A stretch of 64,000 nucleotides of DNA from positions 2,013,963-2,077,962 of the forward strand of contig CAWZYM010000151.1 of NCBI GenBank assembly GCA_963966185.1, written 5' to 3'. Each line of letters starts with the position of its first letter. Within the stretch, counting starts at the first letter, position 1. Made by a program: the position numbers and the translations under genes. Positions 1 to 14,701 of this stretch are shown here, in pieces. This DNA is from Rhabditoides inermis (Eukaryota > Nematoda > Chromadorea > Rhabditida > Rhabditidae). Below the pieces are notes generated by a model. It had not been told where the DNA came from, searched no databases, and worked only from the letters and a program-made list of their open reading frames with translations.

Positions 1-1470
1 GTGCTGTGTCAGACCCGCGCCCCCCAGACCACCCAGAACAGACAGGTCGGCAGTCTGCGCAGCTGTCGGAACCTACAACATCGTATCTTACACTCATTGC
101 ACGTCTAGACACATCATATGCCAACTATGTCAGATATTCATGCCCCACCTGTATGGTCTGTTGTGGCTGTAGTGGTGTGGGTGCGGCGACAGGTGCGGGG
201 GCGGCGGGGGTGGGCGCGGTGACTGTGACCACCGGAGGGGCCGGCTCCTTCTGCAGGTTCACCTGCTCCAGCAGGATCTCCCGCGTCCGCATCACGCCAA
301 TGTTGTAGAAGAACCTGCAACGCACACAATACAGTCAACCACATCACAATCGTCTCCCTCTTTCAACTATACTTACTCTCACATACGCAGTCAGCCGTGA
401 CATTCTCTTTTTCATGACAGATTAAGCTAAGTTGCTCTTCAGTGAATCCTCCCAACCCGCATAGCTGTTTTATTATCCGCAGCCGCACATACTAGCTACG
501 AGTGAATCAAAGCCGTAAATAGGTGACATATCCTTCCTCTTCTCTCTACCACTTCCTCGTACATCCAAAAACAATCCGCGAGCAGACTAGACTTAACACG
601 AAGCCCCTTCTCCGTCTCTCTCTCTCTCCCTCTCTCCCTCTCTCTCTCTCTTCTCTCTTCTCTCCCGCTGCTTCTCCTTGTCACTTTCAATTCCTCTTCT
701 TTCACACGTCAACTGAGTCATGGGAACAGGCGACCAGAAACTAACGACGTGAACACAAATGCCGAGTCTGCAACATGAACGACTATTCTATTTCCGACTC
801 TCTTTCTTTCTCTCTCCTTACTTGCTTACAACATTTCAGACTACCCATAATTAGCATCAGACAACATTCATCTTTTCTTATGCCGTCACGTTCTCATGCA
901 AAAACGGCTGCATAGAACCGTTCTGCGAACATACATGAGCAAATGTCTGCATCTGCAGTCTGCTTCTCTCTCTCGCACGTCGTTTTTGCAGGGAAAAGAA
1001 ACTTTCAGGCTGCGGTAATATTAGTAGATATCAGCTCGTCTCATTTCGGAAAACTCGCAAAATCGCAGAAACCATAGAACACTTGTCGATTCCAGCTTAC
1101 AGTAAGCATGCGAATACGGATTGGCAGATCACGGATATGCAAAGAGATTACCGTAGCCATTGATCTACTCGCTTCACAACCACCTCTCTCTCTCTCGACC
1201 TACCGCAGCGAGCTGACGTCGGATAGAGGTAAATCGAATCCCGTAATTTGTTCAGAAGGCATCAAATCGAGATTCACTCCCTTGTAGGTCGACTCATCAA
1301 AGAAAGGCACCTGAAAGGTATATATACAAAATTTGTCTGTCAATTTTTTTTACTTTTATGTAAACAACTACAATTAACTACAACACTCTTGTCGCTTGAT
1401 AATGACTCATCTACTTTCAATCGGTCAGAATACTTACCCCGATAAGCGACAGAGTGAGAGAGAGAGAGGG

Positions 1471-1501
<31 letters not shown>

Positions 1502-1502
1502 G

Positions 1503-1536
<34 letters not shown>

Positions 1537-3016
1537 AGATGGAAAGAGACGCCTTACAATAAAACAACACATCATCCAAAGTACGAGAAGAAAGCCCACA
1601 TTCCAATGATCCAACGAACCAAAAATAACAACCGAGATTAGAAAACGCGGCGAACCAAGAGAGACAAATCGTAGCAATGACAAAACCCTGCCACAATCAA
1701 AATAACAAGAAAGGTGAATCGTAAAAGTGCTGGTATACCTTGATCATGGGGTTGTGCGGGGGCCAGGCGAGGCAGGGCTGGAAGTTGTTCTCCTGCGCGG
1801 CCGCCGCCGCCGTCTGCACACGCTGCGCATGCGTCATCACACCCGGAGGAGGCGGAAGCGAACCTGTCAATCAATCAATCAATCAATCATTTATCCAGAA
1901 TCAGAATCTGCAACAACAAAACACACGTGACAGAGATCAAGTGGCGGAATAGTGGAATGATTGTGAAAAGTACAGAAGTAGACAAGAAAAGCGTACCAGC
2001 CACGACGGGAGCAGTGGCGACCTCAGCAACTGGAGCAGCAGCGACAGAGCTGGCGGGTATGGGTGCGGCGAGGGAGGAGGATAGCTGTAGCTGTGCCATG
2101 TGCACCTGCTGGGGCAGGGGCGCCGCCACAGACTGCTGCTGGCCCACCGACTGAGCCTGCGAGGCGGCCACTGCAGCCTGCAGAGCCTGCATCTGCTGAA
2201 ACACGGACATTATGAGTCATAGAAAAGTATGTCGAACTTAATTGATAGCAAAATTAAAAACAAACTACGACATCACGGTTACGAGAATGAAACTTGCACT
2301 AGACTCTAAATATTACAGTACTCTGAGGGGCGGTCTCGTCTATTCACTTCTCCGAATGTGTGTCTATTTCAAATCCACATCAACGTCCACGTGTGGTCAT
2401 ATTGTCAAAGATCAAAACCACAAAGTGCGAGATTTGCACGTACACGCAATCTCTGACCAATCAGCAGTGAGTAAGCTGTGGCGTGTGGCTTCAGACAAAT
2501 ATTGCTGGCTACAAAATATTTGTATCACGTATGCAATGCAGCTATACAGTAGCCCCCAGACTGTTTCTTGCAATCTCGACAACGTTCCCGGCAGAGGGAT
2601 CTCTCAGTTAGCTGTTAGCAGCTAAACTCGCCTGTAAAGCCATGTGTATGCAAGTCAGCAAATGCAAATCCCCCAAACCCCAATCACTGTAATCTCACAC
2701 AACATGTATTCATCGATGAAAGAGAAGGAAACAAACAACCATATATTGCATACATCGCTCCCACATTTCGCAACACACGTGACTGCAACTGCATCAGAAT
2801 TCGTCTCTCTCTCTCTCTCCCTCTCTCTCTCTCGTTGGCTAATCTCACAGTAGCATTTGCATACCGATTACTGCATAACATGCAAAATAGTGATATCTCT
2901 CAACTCCCTATGCGCACCAGAGCTCTTCCTCTTTCCCACATTTCACATTCACTTGTATAGAAGGAAGGAACAAAGAAGGAAAGAGCAAGAGAGTGACAGA
3001 GAGTGACAGAGAGGGA

Positions 3017-3064
<48 letters not shown>

Positions 3065-3395
3065 CGCTACTCTCTCCTAATTAGCATTATTCACTGACTC
3101 ACTCTCTGCCCGTCTCCTCTCATAACTGAATTGCGGGGCGCGCAATTGGTATTAATAACCAAGCTCTATTCGCTTTCGCAGCCTCTCTCTTTCTCACTCT
3201 CACTCTCACTCTCTCTCTCTCTCTTTCTTTCTTTCTCTTTCTCTCTCTCTCTCGTCTCTCGCACAGTCCAATATGTTCGCGTAATGAGTTTCTGCAAAAC
3301 GCACGTCGTCGGCGTCTCTCTCTCCCTCTGCTGGTGAAAGAACGCTCACGGACAATTGCGTTTCCACGAACAACCAAGCGCGCAGAGATCACGAG

Positions 3396-3444
<49 letters not shown>

Positions 3445-3709
3445 AATGGAAGCGGGATGGACGAGAGATTGAATACCACATGTTCATGTCATTAGCATTT
3501 TCGAACTAGTTACTAGTAATTCATCATCGCTAACACAATACACACGGGTTGGTAGAAAAAAGACGTACCTGTAGCTGTTGTGCTAGCTGTTGCTGGTGTT
3601 GTTGGGAGAGCTGTGGGGTGAGTAGTCCGAAGCCTCCGAGATGTGGGAGGAAGGGCATGGCGGACGAGGGAGCGGCAGACTGCGCCGACCCACTCCCGGC
3701 GCCGTCCAT
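1..3709 (-). CDS. Q/A/P-rich protein, unrecognised, 3' end beyond window
   Basis: Four likely exons: about 3709-3569 (starting MDGAGSG, then a Gln-rich stretch), 2195-1997, 1863-1739 and 314-149, with good donors and acceptors. The protein is low complexity: QQHQQQLAQQLQ, runs of Ala, Gln and Pro, then a less degenerate part containing FQPCLAWPPHNPMIK and, in the last exon, FFYNIGVMRTREILLEQ. The composition suggests a nuclear or RNA-binding cofactor, but I do not recognise the family. The phase does not close between the third and fourth exons (phase 0 meets an exon that reads best in phase 1), so a short exon within 330-1730 is probably missed. The start at 3709 is the first Met of the Gln-rich reading frame; an in-frame Met at 3778 is possible. 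Confidence 0.5.
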
Positions 3710-3789
3710 TCTAGAGGGAGGAGGAGAGGAGGTGAGGAGAAGAGGGGGCAGACTGGCAACCGACACAGCAAGCACCACTGAAATCGACG

Positions 3790-5360
3790 AATAGATATTA
3801 TCTTTTCAAAATGTTATAGAACACTAATGCGCGAATGTGACCAGAAGAACTGTAAACTGTATAGAACGCAATGAACAATGAACAAATCAGAAGCTCAAGG
3901 ACACAGAACACTCTAGAGATGAATGATGAGATGAGAAACAGTGGAGCAAATTGAATATATGAATGATAACGTCTATGAGCATTAATATTCACATAAGTAG
4001 ACGTCATTGAATTACCAACGAGCGTAGGTAGCAACTTGGTACTCGGTCAGACATAGTTGGGTCACAGCAACGCTCCAAACTATTAACATTCAATTTGTTT
4101 CCGAGATGATGGGAAGATGAAATAAGATTGGGACTTGGGACATCTTGGTTTTCATTGGAAACAAGGAAGGTTGGCGGAACGCGCTTAGGACAAAGATCAC
4201 TTCGATCTGCAGGAAGGGCCTGTTTTGGGTGCAGGGTATTCTTCAAGGCATTCTTATCGAACACTCGCCCCCGCCAACAAAAATAGTCGAGATGAGACAC
4301 TGAGACACCAATCAACGCATCTATCAATCAGCAAATCTACCAACGTCAGACCAGCACATAAATCGATACCTCACATATTCACTGATACAGGAGATAAGTG
4401 ATAACTGCCGAGAGACAGGGAAGACGACTGACTCCCACAGATCACTATCAGTTGGAGTAAACAAGGCGCGGCATACGGCAAGTTTAAACGCCATAAAAGG
4501 ACGTCTGCGGAAATGTGAGAGAAATCAAGGTCGCGGCCGAAAAAAGAAAAGGAAGTCGCTTCGCTGACCAAAGATGTGTGAGCGAAGAAAGTTGTATAAC
4601 GACTACAGTCAGCTGACTCGAGCTACAGCCAAACATCTATCGGGAACAGTCACTTTACGATTCAAGACATGGCTGTGGAGAGAGGGCTCGCGGAAAGGAC
4701 ACCACTTCTGAATCATGCATTATCACTCACCCGCCACCAAACTACGCTACGCACACAACCACACAAGACCGAAAGGGATACGACGAAAAGAACACTCACT
4801 CGGCAATAAACACGCAGTTTGGCACCGCTCGGACAGTGAGAACTGATGATATGGCTTTACGGGAGTGCGATTGAACAAGAGTCTATCTGATCCGGGATGG
4901 TGAGATGATAGGGACGCCACATTCTAGCAGTGTAATCGAGCATCTGATAACACGCAATCGATCCGATCACCAAAATGCAAGAGTGAGAGAGAATGGGAGA
5001 GATAAAAGTCACATGCAGGCCGAGAGAGCGACGGACGATGCTGCGACCAGCGGGAACCAAAGAACCATCCTACACTCACTGCAGGCGAGACGAGCAGGGT
5101 GAGAGAGTGAGAGGGGCGAGACGGCGAGACGGCGAGAGAGAGGGGAGAGAGAAAAGCAAGTGAGATAAAAAGAGAGAAACGAATATCTCTCACTGTCTCT
5201 CGCTCACACACTCGCAATCCAATAGCAAAAAACGTCTAGAAACATCAGGGAAGTGGTTGGGGTTGGGATGTTTTGATAAGGGGAGGAGACCAGCAATTTG
5301 GAATAGACACATCAAAAATAAGTCGCTGTGGACCGACCGACCACCACTAAGCAACCAACG

Positions 5361-5398
<38 letters not shown>

Positions 5399-5750
5399 CA
5401 GTGAGTGGACCTTGAACACCCCTGTTTCAAAGTACAAATCGCCAAAAAAAAAACACAGCGGAGATCGCTGTGATAACAACACCCAAACAAACCGGTTAAA
5501 TTGCGCTCTGCATATTCGCAAAAAAAGAGGGTGTAGGGAGAGCTGGGTGCTGCCTCATAGCAGCCAGTGGCCAGTGGTGGTCGATAGTCGCCGCCCGAAT
5601 CTGCACGCTGCACCCCCCCTCTAAAGGCTTCCGCCTTCAGCACCAGAGTACACTCCCTAACCTATATCAGAGAACACTCCATTCCACCTCCCCCTCCGAA
5701 TGCTCGCATCGAATGCCCTCAAGTACATCCACCTACATGATGAAGCTGGC

Positions 5751-5784
<34 letters not shown>

Positions 5785-7416
5785 GGGGGGGAGTGAATGT
5801 TAGCAGTCCGCATCATACACCGACGAATGAATAGATTTTGAACCGAGTGTAAACAATATTTCAGTCAATGAATTGCAACAAAAGTGCGCTGTACTTTCCC
5901 CTTTCCACAGAATGTATGACTAGCGAGGCGAATCATTCAAACCATCAAAACACGACACGAGAGAGGCAAACAATATACCTCCTAGTCATACTGCTCGTTC
6001 TTTGAGCTATGACAGACGCGGAACCAGTAACCAGCCGCATTTTTCACGTTCGCCAGGCACACGGAATGAATATAGGCCAAGAGCGACGATCAATATACGA
6101 ATACGTGCAGAGTGAGAGCGGTGGTGAGAGAGAAGAGAAGGAAGGAGGGGGGGGGGGCGCGGAAAGGGGGAAGATGAGAGAGAGGCGAAGGCAGGACGCC
6201 GAACCAGGAGGGCGCAGAGAAACCTGCAGACGAGAGACGAACAGCGACCAATTCGACACAAGTCGGAGATCATCGAAGAGCAAAGTAGATCCGGGTAGAT
6301 CACACCACACACAGCGGGCGCGCGCGTCATCATCGGAAGTGAGAGAGTGAGAGAGTGAGAGAGTGAGAGACTGCCTGTTCTCTGAGCGGGCGCGTGGGTG
6401 TAACACAGAGTGAGTGAGTGAGGTTTGCACTCACTCATCCCCCTCTCACTCATCAACAAACTCTTGTCTACCGTGTTGCGTTCATCGTTCACTTTTCGAA
6501 CGCGCTCACAAATCGGTGCACCATTATTTCAAGTGAACAGCGGACCGATGAATCAACGCCTTCTGGGAATAATTAGACAGACTTTGCTTGGCGCGGAGGG
6601 ATTAGGCGTTCTCATATCAGAGATACTCGGAATCCTAGTGAGATAAACGCATTCTATTCCCACATGTCTCGCGCCAGACGGCTACACGTGGATAAAGCTA
6701 CACACATATATGTGTTCTCACTACAGCGGCTGCGACAACAGAAATGCGAGAGGGAGAGAGAGAGAAACAGAAAGAGAGGGGGGACGGCCGCAGCAACTCC
6801 CTCGGCCCGTAAACATGCGACGCAGACAGCAGTGACTCGATCGAAGCCCACGAATACACAGGCAAAACAATCCGAGTCGACCGATCTCTGAATCGCCTCC
6901 ACGCTCGCACGCCGAAACAAAACACCACCATTCCGTCCATCTCTCTCTCTTTCTCTCTCTCTCTCTCCCTTTCTCCTTTCAAGCATGTTAACCACGCATC
7001 TAGCAGCGGTCTAGACAGCCATTCTGCATTGGTGTTTGGTGTAAGAGTGCTTCGAAGCATAAAAGCACACTGCCTGCCTTATCGGATGCCCGTTCTCTCT
7101 CTAATAAGACATGTACCATCTCTCTCTCTCACTCACTATCCAAACATAGTGAGCCACAAGAAGCACTGGGTCATTCGTCACCCCGCGCTCTCTTTGGTCT
7201 CTCACTCACACTACACTACATACGCAGAGCGACACCAACCGCCAACAACCCACTATCGCACTCTCTCTCTCTCTCCCATTCTCCCGTTGCACTCACTATC
7301 ACTTGATCAATGCAAATCGCCTATCAAGTGACGTGGTGCCGCCTGATCGATATGTTATATATGTGTTTGAACACACACACAGAGTGAGAGAATGCAACGT
7401 GGTCGCGAAAGAGAGA

Positions 7417-7465
<49 letters not shown>

Positions 7466-8110
7466 AGAGAGAGAGAGAGAGAGAGAGATAGTTGACCAGA
7501 CACCGACGGGATCAGATGGGAGAGGTATATGGAAGCGGGAATCCCTTCCTCATTACAATGTAGTCTGTGAGCCGATCACATTCGCATGTCTCCCTCTCCC
7601 TCACACGCGCCGTTGTCTAGACCACACGACTACCACATGTCGCGAATAATAGCTAATAATAGATGAGAGAGCGCTAAGCCCGTGAAAGAGGTATAATTGA
7701 ACCATATCCACGACGAACATCGTGTTTCCAGGCTTCCTCTCTCTCCCCTCTCCATATTTATGTCATAATTCAGTGACTTCCGATTCGAATCAATCAGTCG
7801 CATCTTGGCTGACAGGGATTCCTCGCACGGTGCTTGCATGAACAAAAAGCTTCTTTACAATTCACGATTCACGAGGATAAAAAAGGAGAGCGAGGCGAAA
7901 AATCTGTAACCGAATTACTGTTTTCCAAAAATGTCGTGCAAATTGTAAAAATCATTCCGCGATCACCGACGAAACATTAATCATCAACAAAAACTGACGA
8001 AAAAACGAAAGAGAGCAGCAGTCAAAAGTCTCACAGTGCAGTGAGAGAGTGAGTATCTCCCCCTCTCTCACCGCCAATCTCACCCAGATCAGAGAACAAT
8101 TTCGGCCACG

Positions 8111-8182
<72 letters not shown>

Positions 8183-8288
8183 CTCCCCCATCACATTCTG
8201 CACTAAAAACAACACGCGGTGGTTGCTGCAGTATGTGTGTGGACTTGGCCCCAACGCGTCTACGCGTACCCCTCCAAAACATGTGTAC

Positions 8289-8340
<52 letters not shown>

Positions 8341-9400
8341 AGAGAGGGGGGAGGGAGGAATGTGTGCATACCACACAATACGTGACGCGTTCGCGACCCA
8401 TTCGCTACAACAACGTTAGAGATCGCCCCCTCTCACCCTTGCACTCTCTTGTGCAAAACACATCCATAGAAAAATACCAGACATGTTTCCACACAATACA
8501 AACACATCGCACATTCCATATCGCCCGTTTTTGCGCATGCGCAATGGCAATGATCAATAGCTCGGATGGTATGGGGGAGAATGTAGGATGTATCGCGCAT
8601 GGGGGTGGCTGTTACACAAGGGCAACGGCACTCTACGAAAATGTCATACAAACATCATGATGATTCGTGTGTATGTGGAGAGAGCAATAATACTAATGAC
8701 ACTGTCCTCTCGATCAAACATCTCTCTCACTCCCCCCCCCCCCCTCTCCTCTCTCAATTTGCACAACTGCGCACTGTGCGCGGGGCTTCTTTTATCTACC
8801 TCACACTGCCAACACATTAGTCAGCAGTGTTCAACATTTCTGTATAGAGTAACTCAAATAGGCTGAGTCAGCAGGAATCTGTCTACAGATCGCTCCTATA
8901 ATGAACAGAGCAGTGACCGTGCCACATACACGAACACGAGAGAAACAAAAAGAAACCTCGAAAGAGAGATGCCAATCAATCTTGAATGAGCAGCAACATT
9001 TACAAACGCGATGACGAAACTAATTCAGAAAAGAAAGAAAGATATCTCGCAAGGGCGGGGCGGACTGGAAACCACTCATCTGATGGGCGCAACACACAAC
9101 ACACACGTGCAGGAAAAAGTTCATCTCATGTTCTCATCATGCATACAACAATACATATCGGGACACTGGGCCAAGATCACTGATTCATCGCGAAACGAAA
9201 GGAAAACGAGGAAACAACCGAACACACCTCAACAATCCAACAGTACAATGCAGAAAGGGCAGCGACGCCACACTAACACAATACACACATACATACATAC
9301 TTTTCTATCTCGCTTCTCGCACGGGACTTTGAGGATTCGTGCAACTCCGTATTTATGAATAAGAGCATTGCTAACCAACTGAACAGGGGAACACTCTTCT
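3790..9400. other. Spacer without a recognised gene
   Basis: About 5.6 kb between two minus-strand genes. All longer open frames here are low-complexity translations of (GA)n/(CT)n runs or lack splice-consistent neighbours. GA/CT microsatellites lie near 5365-5395, 5755-5780, 6330-6370, 7408-7490, 8110-8180 and 8290-8346. The part next to 3.7 kb may hold promoter or 5' noncoding exons of the Q-rich gene. Confidence 0.5.
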
Positions 9401-9421
9401 CCTTCTCCTCCCTGTCTGCTC

Positions 9422-11108
9422 CTACTCCTCCTCCTCGTGCCACTTCTTGGCCTTCTTCTCGGGTGGAGACACGTCTCCCATGTCTCCCAGCAACTTCGCT
9501 TGCAGTTCTTCAAACGACATCGCAGCAAAATCTGAAACCATAAAACCATACAATCCAACACCACACACCACACTCCACACATCCCCCTATCTCTCCCTGA
9601 CTGCGCTCTCTTAGACTGCGCTCTCTCTAGCACAGCCTATCTCCCCTAGTAACCGTATCCTATGTGATTAATGCATAGCTAGCCAGTTCACTGCACTCGC
9701 TTAGTAATCTCCCTGAAGAAAGACAGAGAGAGAGAGAGAGAGAGGAGGGTAAGAACCATGCGTCACGACCACATATTTATCCCCATGTCACATTTCTAAT
9801 CAACATGGGAAATAGCACCATCGAAACACCCCCTCATTAACCAAAATAGAATGCAACGCGTGTATGATGTGATCCCGTAAACAGTGTCTAGACTGTAGAG
9901 GCCGCATGACTATATCAATCACCCTTTTCCACGTCTCTCTCCCACAGATCGCGTTACAGTATCACAGACTGTCCTGGGATAACCAAAGAACACTGTGTTA
10001 GATCGCGACAATCAGAATTTGTCGTCATGTCGCGAGAACGGCAGGGCGCAATCCATCCTTCTCTAGCCCCATTCTCCACTTTCCATAAAAATCAAATGCG
10101 CACGTCGCAGTCGCAATCGCACTTCATTCTTTCACACGCTGCAGCCACGTTGCATTCTCTCTCTCTCTCTCTCCCTCTCTCTCTCTCTCATTCTCTCTCT
10201 CTCTCATTCTCTCTCTCTCATTCTCTCTCTCTCATTCTCTCTCTCTCATTCTCTCTCTCTCTCATTCTCTCAATTTCATCCCGCTCCAAACTCATGACCA
10301 TTCAACAATATCTGCTACACTGCACTTGTGACCACATCGGTCGATCCAAAGTACAAGTTTCGGGGTGTACACTACACTATATTATACCCTTTCCCTTGAC
10401 TAAAAATGGAATATGATATAGGGATTGAGAATATGCAAATCTTTCTCGGAATATCAAACATCTAGAAATGAAAAGAACATTGAAGCTCTAGATACAAATG
10501 AAAAAAGAGAGCTAGAGGGGAATGTTGAGCATTCCTTTAGTCGCATCACAACCTTTCTTCCCTAATGTGTTCTCTGTAGACAAACATAAATCAGTTTCAC
10601 ACATCACTAAAACATCTGGAGAATAAACAAACAAACACCTGCCTATATCCCCTAAAAATATTAATAAAAGTTTCTAGCGTCAAAATGTCAACAAAACAAC
10701 TGTATCAGTCCGATTTTAGCATTTCCGTATAGTCCAAATATCAAACTTCTCAATAATATCACGTTTTAGCATTTCCATATGCCACTCATTATCAGCAGAG
10801 ATTGTAACTCTCATCTACGCTCATACGTCCCATTTCATTTGAATGCAACTTTGTTCAAGAATTTTCCATAGAAAAAAAAACTTCGGCACATGATATATTT
10901 TTCAAACTGAGCAGCTACGACGCGAAATGAGCCAGGGCCAGGAAATTGTGAATGAAACAGTAAACCCGCACTGACCATCGCCTCCCCCCGTCTGCTCCTC
11001 CTTCCCATCCTCGTCCAGGGTGATCGTCTCCACTGCCACTCTCTCTCCCCGAGGGGCATCCAGCCACGACGCCTGCAAACAACAGCTACGAATAAATACC
11101 CATCTTCT

Positions 11109-11142
<34 letters not shown>

Positions 11143-11400
11143 CGTCCCTCTCCCTCCCTCCCTCCCTCCCTCCCTCTCTCTCTCCCATCCCTCTCTCCCC
11201 CTCACCTCCACCCCCTCCACTCCCGTGTCCGCCCCCCATCCGCCCGCCCCGAACTCCACGATACCCGCCCGTCCCTTCTTCGTGTCCATCACTATCACTG
11301 CGCTGATAGAACCAAACTGAAAAAAACAGATTATTTTATAAAAATAAAATGTGGACAGTTACAATTACGGACAAAGCACAAATGTATGATATTGTGTAAT

Positions 11401-11477
<77 letters not shown>

Positions 11478-13290
11478 AAGAGAGAGAGAAAGGGACTGGC
11501 GATATTGTATGATATTGTGTAATGGAAAGAGAGAGAGAGAGAGAGGGAGAGAGAGAGAGAGAGAGAGATGGAAAGAGAGAGAGAGAGAAAGGGACTGGCG
11601 CACCTTGGCAAACGCGTCTCTCAGCTGCTGCTCCGTCCAGTCGCGTCCCTTGCCCGGCCGCCACTTGCACTTGAGCTTCGCCCCGCTAGCCGCAGTCGAC
11701 GGGGTGGCTGGAAGCAGTCATCGACAATGTCAATGTCCATTCCATTCAATTCAGAGAGATGGCATAGAAAGAGCTACCCCACCTCCCTTGTGCCCGTCCC
11801 GCATCTCCTTGACCCTCTTCTGCTGTGCCCGAATCTCTTCGTTCGCCTCCTCCTCCAGTCGCTTGCGCAGCTCCTCGAAATCCGACCGCATTCGGTTCAG
11901 CTGCAAAATATTGCAAAATTGATCAACTATACAAAAGATTACTGAAAGAAATCAAATATCATACATAGAGAGAATGTGAAACATAAGTCCAATATGTATA
12001 TTGCTTCAACTCTCATACATACCTCTTGTTGTGTCTTCGGTCTCTTCTTCTTAGCCTCTTCGCTGTTCCTCTCCGCGAATTCCTTCTCCCGTCGCTCCAA
12101 CTCATCGATGAACCTGCGAACAGAGAGATACGACATATCATATCAGCATGGCATTCCATCACTATCACACCTCAAATCTCAAACACAGTTGCTCTCACCC
12201 CCCCCCCCATTCTATCACTGATTTCTTCATAACGTTATATCCAAATCCAAGAAATCACGCAACACACAAACATCCAGTCTAAAGTGGACAAAAATCCCAA
12301 ATGATTGACTGAATCTTACGAGTTATGATTCGCAGGCAGATTGCTACGGTAGCAGAGCTTTAGCAAAACACCTGTCTTAGATAGGATTTGAACCCGCGAC
12401 ATGAACCACCCGAACAGACTGCCAGGCGAATCCCTTACCGGCTGCGCCATAGAAGCGATGAATGCAATTTGCTAGCATTGAGACATCTAGTTGATTTGCG
12501 ATCGATCAAAGACGGACTGTGTGAAGGAAAATCTTTTTTTCAGCTGAAACGTATGCTTCCGAAAACAATCAAATCGTCTTTCATGCTTGTGTTTCATTAT
12601 TGTCTACCTTTCTTCACCAAAACCACACGCGCGCAGTAGATCATGGCTCAATAAATGGATCATGCCATGTCCTCAATAGCGCACTCGATTAGCTATTAAC
12701 CTAGCAATCTGCGATCTGCGCTCATTCGCGGGTTCGATTCCTGCTACCGCTCGTGTTTTACTTTCTTTCATTTTAGACGGTGCTCTTAGTTACCGTACCA
12801 CCCGTTCGTGGTCTGTTCTCTCATGGGGGAGATAGTGGGTCTTTTCAAATTTTTGCCGATTTTACACCTCCACATCCCTGTCTCCCTCTGCCCCCCCCCA
12901 TCCTTACTTCTTCCTCTCCCCGTCTGCCTTGGCCATCCTCTCGCGCTGTCTCTCATCCCGCACCCGCACCTTCTCCGCCGCTGTGTCGAACTCGGCCTGC
13001 AAATCAATCGATCAATCGATCGATACATTCAGCCACCCACCCTCTGCTCCTTGTCGAACAGAATCTGGAATGCCTCCTTCGCCAGCAGAAACTTCGTCTG
13101 CGCTGAAAATAGAAGCTACAGTACTCTAGAACAGTACATACAGTAACCCACACTCACCTTGTTCCTTGTTGTCGAGGTTCTTGTCGGGGTGCCATTTGAG
13201 GCACTGCAGTTTGTACGCCTTCTGGATCTCCTTCTCCGTCGCTGTCTTCTCCAACTGCAGCACCTCGTACGGGTTGAACGAGGGCGCCAT
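9422..13290 (-). CDS. DNAJC17: DnaJ homolog subfamily C member 17
   Basis: Nine exons (13290-13158, 13102-13041, 12996-12908, 12113-12023, 11900-11783, 11707-11604, 11316-11206, 11072-10976, 9531-9422) join in phase to a 304-residue protein, the same length as the human protein as I remember it. The N terminus is a J domain (NPYEVLQLEKTATEKEI, with HPDKN in place). A charged coiled-coil middle follows (FIDELERREKEFAERN), then an RRM-like part (KLKCKWRPGKGRDW, then AGIVEFGAG) and a C terminus ending KKAKKWHEEEE. The family is a nuclear, spliceosome-associated co-chaperone. The last intron (10975-9532) is by far the longest and holds CT microsatellites near 10160-10270. Confidence 0.93.
11099..11600. 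repeat. GA/CT microsatellites in DNAJC17 introns
   Basis: A CT run at 11105-11200 sits directly beside the donor of the exon ending at 11206, so the transcript reads GTGAGG followed by purines. At 11401-11485 and 11527-11595 are two GA blocks. Each is preceded by the same short unique sequence (ATATTGTGTAATGGAAAGAG) and followed by a near copy of GGAAAGAGAGAG, so this part is a local tandem duplication of about 125 bp. Confidence 0.8.
12340..12460 (-). repeat. Candidate tRNA-derived SINE fragment
   Basis: The minus strand has an A-box-like TGGCGCAGCCGG near 12450 and, about 50 bases on, a B-box-like GCGGGTTCAAATCC near 12388. The spacing fits a Pol III internal promoter, but no cloverleaf or acceptor stem closes. 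It lies upstream of DNAJC17 exon 4, within an intron. A degenerate SINE head is the most likely reading. Confidence 0.4.
12650..12775 (+). repeat. Second tRNA-like Pol III promoter fragment
   Basis: The plus strand has a TAGCGCACTCGATTAGC stretch (A-box-like) and GCGGGTTCGATTCCTGC (B box) near 12737-12753, about 55 bases apart. No tRNA fold closes. It lies about 200 bp from the oppositely oriented tRNA-like fragment in the same intron, so the two may be halves of separate SINE insertions. Confidence 0.35.
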
Positions 13291-13302
13291 CTGAGAAAGA
13301 AG

Positions 13303-13345
<43 letters not shown>

Positions 13346-13646
13346 TTCCCTCTCTCAAGATAACTATCGGCGCAACGCAACCGTAAACACAATCAAAAGG
13401 AAACCAAATATTTCGTTAAAATAAATAACTTCATCACATGCATACTGTAACAAGCCTTCTCACTTTTCCGAAGGACAATGGACAAAGATCAACAAAACAA
13501 CAACACATACTGTATACTCAAAAAGATCAAATAAATGAGAAATAAGTAGATACCCAACATTGCAAATGAACTATGATGCCTATCTCAATAAAACTCAGGG
13601 CCTATCGTCCTTAGCTCTTTTGGCTCCGCCCTTCCGGCCCCGCCCC

Positions 13647-14055
13647 TCAGTATCCGGGCGGTCGCTGCTGAGGCGTGCCGGACGGCATGTGTCTCGGCTG
13701 TCCGCCTTGCATCACTGGCTGAATCCGCCGCACATACCCCGGCTGCTGCCCGCCCCCTCCATACTGTCCAGCCATCCGAGGCTGCGGCGAGTGCTGATTG
13801 GCCGGCGACTGTCGGACTCCGCCCATCATAGATCCGCCCACCGGTCGACTCACTGACACCGGACGCATGGCGCCAGCCGGCAAACGCTGCGTCAGACGGG
13901 GAGAGGGCTGAAGGGTGGGTGGGTTGAGAGAGGACAGGTCCCTTCCCATACCTGCTGGGGTACGGTGCCTCCGCCAGCCATCGGACGGTCGATCACCACT
14001 CGCGGAGCAGCGACGCTCGGATGCGGCACCTGAACGACCATCTCCCTTTCTCCCT

Positions 14056-14087
<32 letters not shown>

Positions 14088-14647
14088 ACCTCCGTGGCGA
14101 GCACCCTGTGCACTCCGTCTCCGAACCCTCCGAACATTGTTCTGTAGTCTGCCGCTTCCTTCAGCTGTGCCGGCCTCTGCTGCCGCACGAAGTTGATCAG
14201 CACCTTCTGAAATGGAACACTTGATATTGTAACAATGTTGTTTTCTTAAGTGATGTCATGTACAAACATACCGTGACAAACTGCAGTATCTTCTCGCTGG
14301 CGGCCCTCTCGGACGGGTCTCCGCTCTCCTTCGCAGCTGACAACACAGAGAAGAGGGACGGAGTGCGGGGGACAACCACCGAACGGACAGTCTGAAACGA
14401 CATCTCTCCCTCTCTTCTTCTCCCCTCCCCTCTCTCTCACTCTCTTTCTCCCTCTCTATTTCTTTTTCTCTTCCCCACTCACTCACCTCCAGTCCCATCT
14501 CATTCAGAGCGTATATACTGCCATAGAGGGTGGTCAACGAAGCCGCGTCGTCATTCCACGCTCGAGTCAGCACCTTCGTCACTCGAGAACGGATGCCCGT
14601 TGAGTCATACGTCCTGGAGAGAGACGGGAATGGAGAGGAAACGGGTA

Positions 14648-14701
<54 letters not shown>

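Noticed and set aside
12361..12450. A functional tRNA gene
   Set aside because: A- and B-box-like motifs are present but no acceptor, D or T stem closes properly.
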